A stretch of 32,357 nt of DNA from Tissierella sp. (GTDB lineage: Bacteria > Bacillota > Clostridia > Tissierellales > Tissierellaceae). Position numbers and translations under genes: made by a program. Location of the stretch: NCBI GenBank assembly GCA_012735585.1, contig JAAYGX010000051.1:1-32357 (forward strand), in the 5' to 3' direction. The notes below the pieces were generated by a model. That model saw only the letters and a program-made list of their open reading frames with translations, was not told the origin of the DNA and searched no databases. Shown here piece after piece: positions 31,793-32,357 of the stretch. How positions within the stretch are numbered: position 1 is the first letter of the stretch; each line of letters starts with the position of its first letter.

Positions 31793-32357
31793 TTGAAAGA
31801 ATCTTTTAATAATATAAAGAAAAAAGAAGTGGTATTTATTTTCTCCTTACTTACTGTATTAATGGTTCTTGTGTTAATACCAACAGGGTTTGATAAACAA
31901 CAATATATCTATACAGAAGGTGTAAGAGCTAAAGTTTTATCTGTAAATAACTCAGGTATCATTAGTGTGGGCCTCATCAGACAAGGTGACCAGAGGGTGA
32001 CAATAGAAATAGAATCAGGATCATATAAGGGAGAAATTGTAGATGCAAATAATATGCTCACAGGTAGCCTTGCAGAAGATAAAATATTTGCCGAAGGAGA
32101 TAAAGCGTGGGTACTTATTGGATTTGATAAAAGTGGCAATATTAACTTTGCAAATATGTTGGATCATTTTCGTATTCATAAGGAAATTGTACTTGTAGCA
32201 GTTTTTGGGGTTTTGATTATTATCTTATCTGGCTATACAGGTGCAAGAACACTACTATCCTTTTCCTTTGCCCTTCTTAGTATTTGGAAGATACTGATTC
32301 CAGCAATGCTAAAGGGATACAACCCTATTTTAATCGCCTTATTAGTAGGAAATGTGC
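31793..32357 (+). CDS. YibE/F family membrane protein, 5' part only
   Basis: At least 188 residues, open to the window edge. Start TTG 31793 with AAAGGGG about 9 nt upstream. Residues ~13-30 are a first membrane segment (VVFIFSLLTVLMVLVLIP), ~35-125 an extracytoplasmic beta-rich part (TEGVRAKVLSVNNSGI... then GDKAWVLIGFDKSGNI), followed by DHFRIHKEIVLVAVFGVL and the hydrophobic LSGYTGARTLLSFSFALLSI, which mark the YibE/F-like family (PF07907) of unknown function, fairly common in Firmicutes. In other genomes the gene is often followed by a second YibE/F gene; that would lie outside the window. The gene is cut by the edge and not broken. Confidence 0.88.
   Translation, partial: MKESFNNIKKKEVVFIFSLLTVLMVLVLIPTGFDKQQYIYTEGVRAKVLSVNNSGIISVGLIRQGDQRVTIEIESGSYKGEIVDANNMLTGSLAEDKIFAEGDKAWVLIGFDKSGNINFANMLDHFRIHKEIVLVAVFGVLIIILSGYTGARTLLSFSFALLSIWKILIPAMLKGYNPILIALLVGNV

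Noticed and set aside
1-32357. CRISPR arrays, prophage, transposase genes or defence islands
   Set aside because: I saw no regularly spaced direct repeats of CRISPR size and no cas, integrase, transposase or phage structural genes; the integrase-like segment in the 570-aa protein lacks a catalytic domain.

Overview
The window is AT-rich (about two-thirds A+T by eye) and comes from the chromosome of an endospore-forming low-GC Firmicute, most likely an anaerobe of the Clostridia or Tissierellia. The reasons are the spoIID (tail)-spoIIQ-spoIIID-mbl order, a prfB with the programmed frameshift, an S-box (SAM-I) riboswitch before metK, many TTG and GTG starts with strong Shine-Dalgarno sequences, and the comF...hpf-secA-prfB order known from Bacillus and Clostridium. 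I cannot name the species. No phage, IS transposase, CRISPR array or defence island is present; this is mostly core chromosome.

Layout. 1-1470: sporulation genes (3' end of spoIID, spoIIQ with an intact LytM zinc motif, spoIIID). 1498-2766 (-): a DUF1576 membrane protein with a clear internal duplication, lying inverted inside the usual spoIIID-mbl pair. 2934-3950: mbl/mreB. 4001-6835 (-): a large secreted phosphodiester glycosidase (NAGPA) protein. 7086-7505: a small CmpB-type membrane protein, apparently with a CTG start. 7574-7650 (-): tRNA-Pro(UGG). 7651-8118: an AT-rich non-coding stretch with two large dyads. 8119-9527: SAM riboswitch and metK. 9712-12618: recD2 and comF. 12655-17243 (-): operon of an unknown 570-aa protein, an S9 peptidase and a YihY/BrkB membrane protein. 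17390-19087: M3 oligoendopeptidase. 19128-20024 (-): aromatic acid exporter-like protein. 20025-20332: intergenic region with a head-to-tail array of DnaA-box-like 9-mers. 20333-25088: hpf, secA, prfB. 25203-28042: tex plus a soluble orphan histidine kinase. 28290-29846 (-): ABC-F ATPase. 30065-31636: lipoprotein alkaline phosphatase. 31793 to the end: YibE/F family protein, cut by the window edge.

The most interesting signals are non-coding. (i) Hexamer arrays with an exact 11-bp period lie upstream of two secreted phosphate-related enzymes, the alkaline phosphatase and the phosphodiester glycosidase, and look like PhoP (Pho) boxes, so the two may share a phosphate-starvation regulon. (ii) Five or six DnaA-box-like 9-mers lie in one orientation upstream of hpf-secA, far from any dnaA/dnaN gene. 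(iii) Two diverged copies of a ~170-bp nearly fully palindromic element follow secA and the kinase gene; one copy has perfect 17-bp terminal inverted repeats. (iv) Four copies or fragments of a GTCATCCTGA-type interspersed repeat occur after genes. (v) A perfect 22-bp inverted repeat overlaps the putative metK promoter. I see no complete new multi-gene system; the best candidates for new biology are these regulatory and repeat elements, the DUF1576 protein, the 570-aa unknown and the degenerate phosphoesterase-like C-terminus of the glycosidase.
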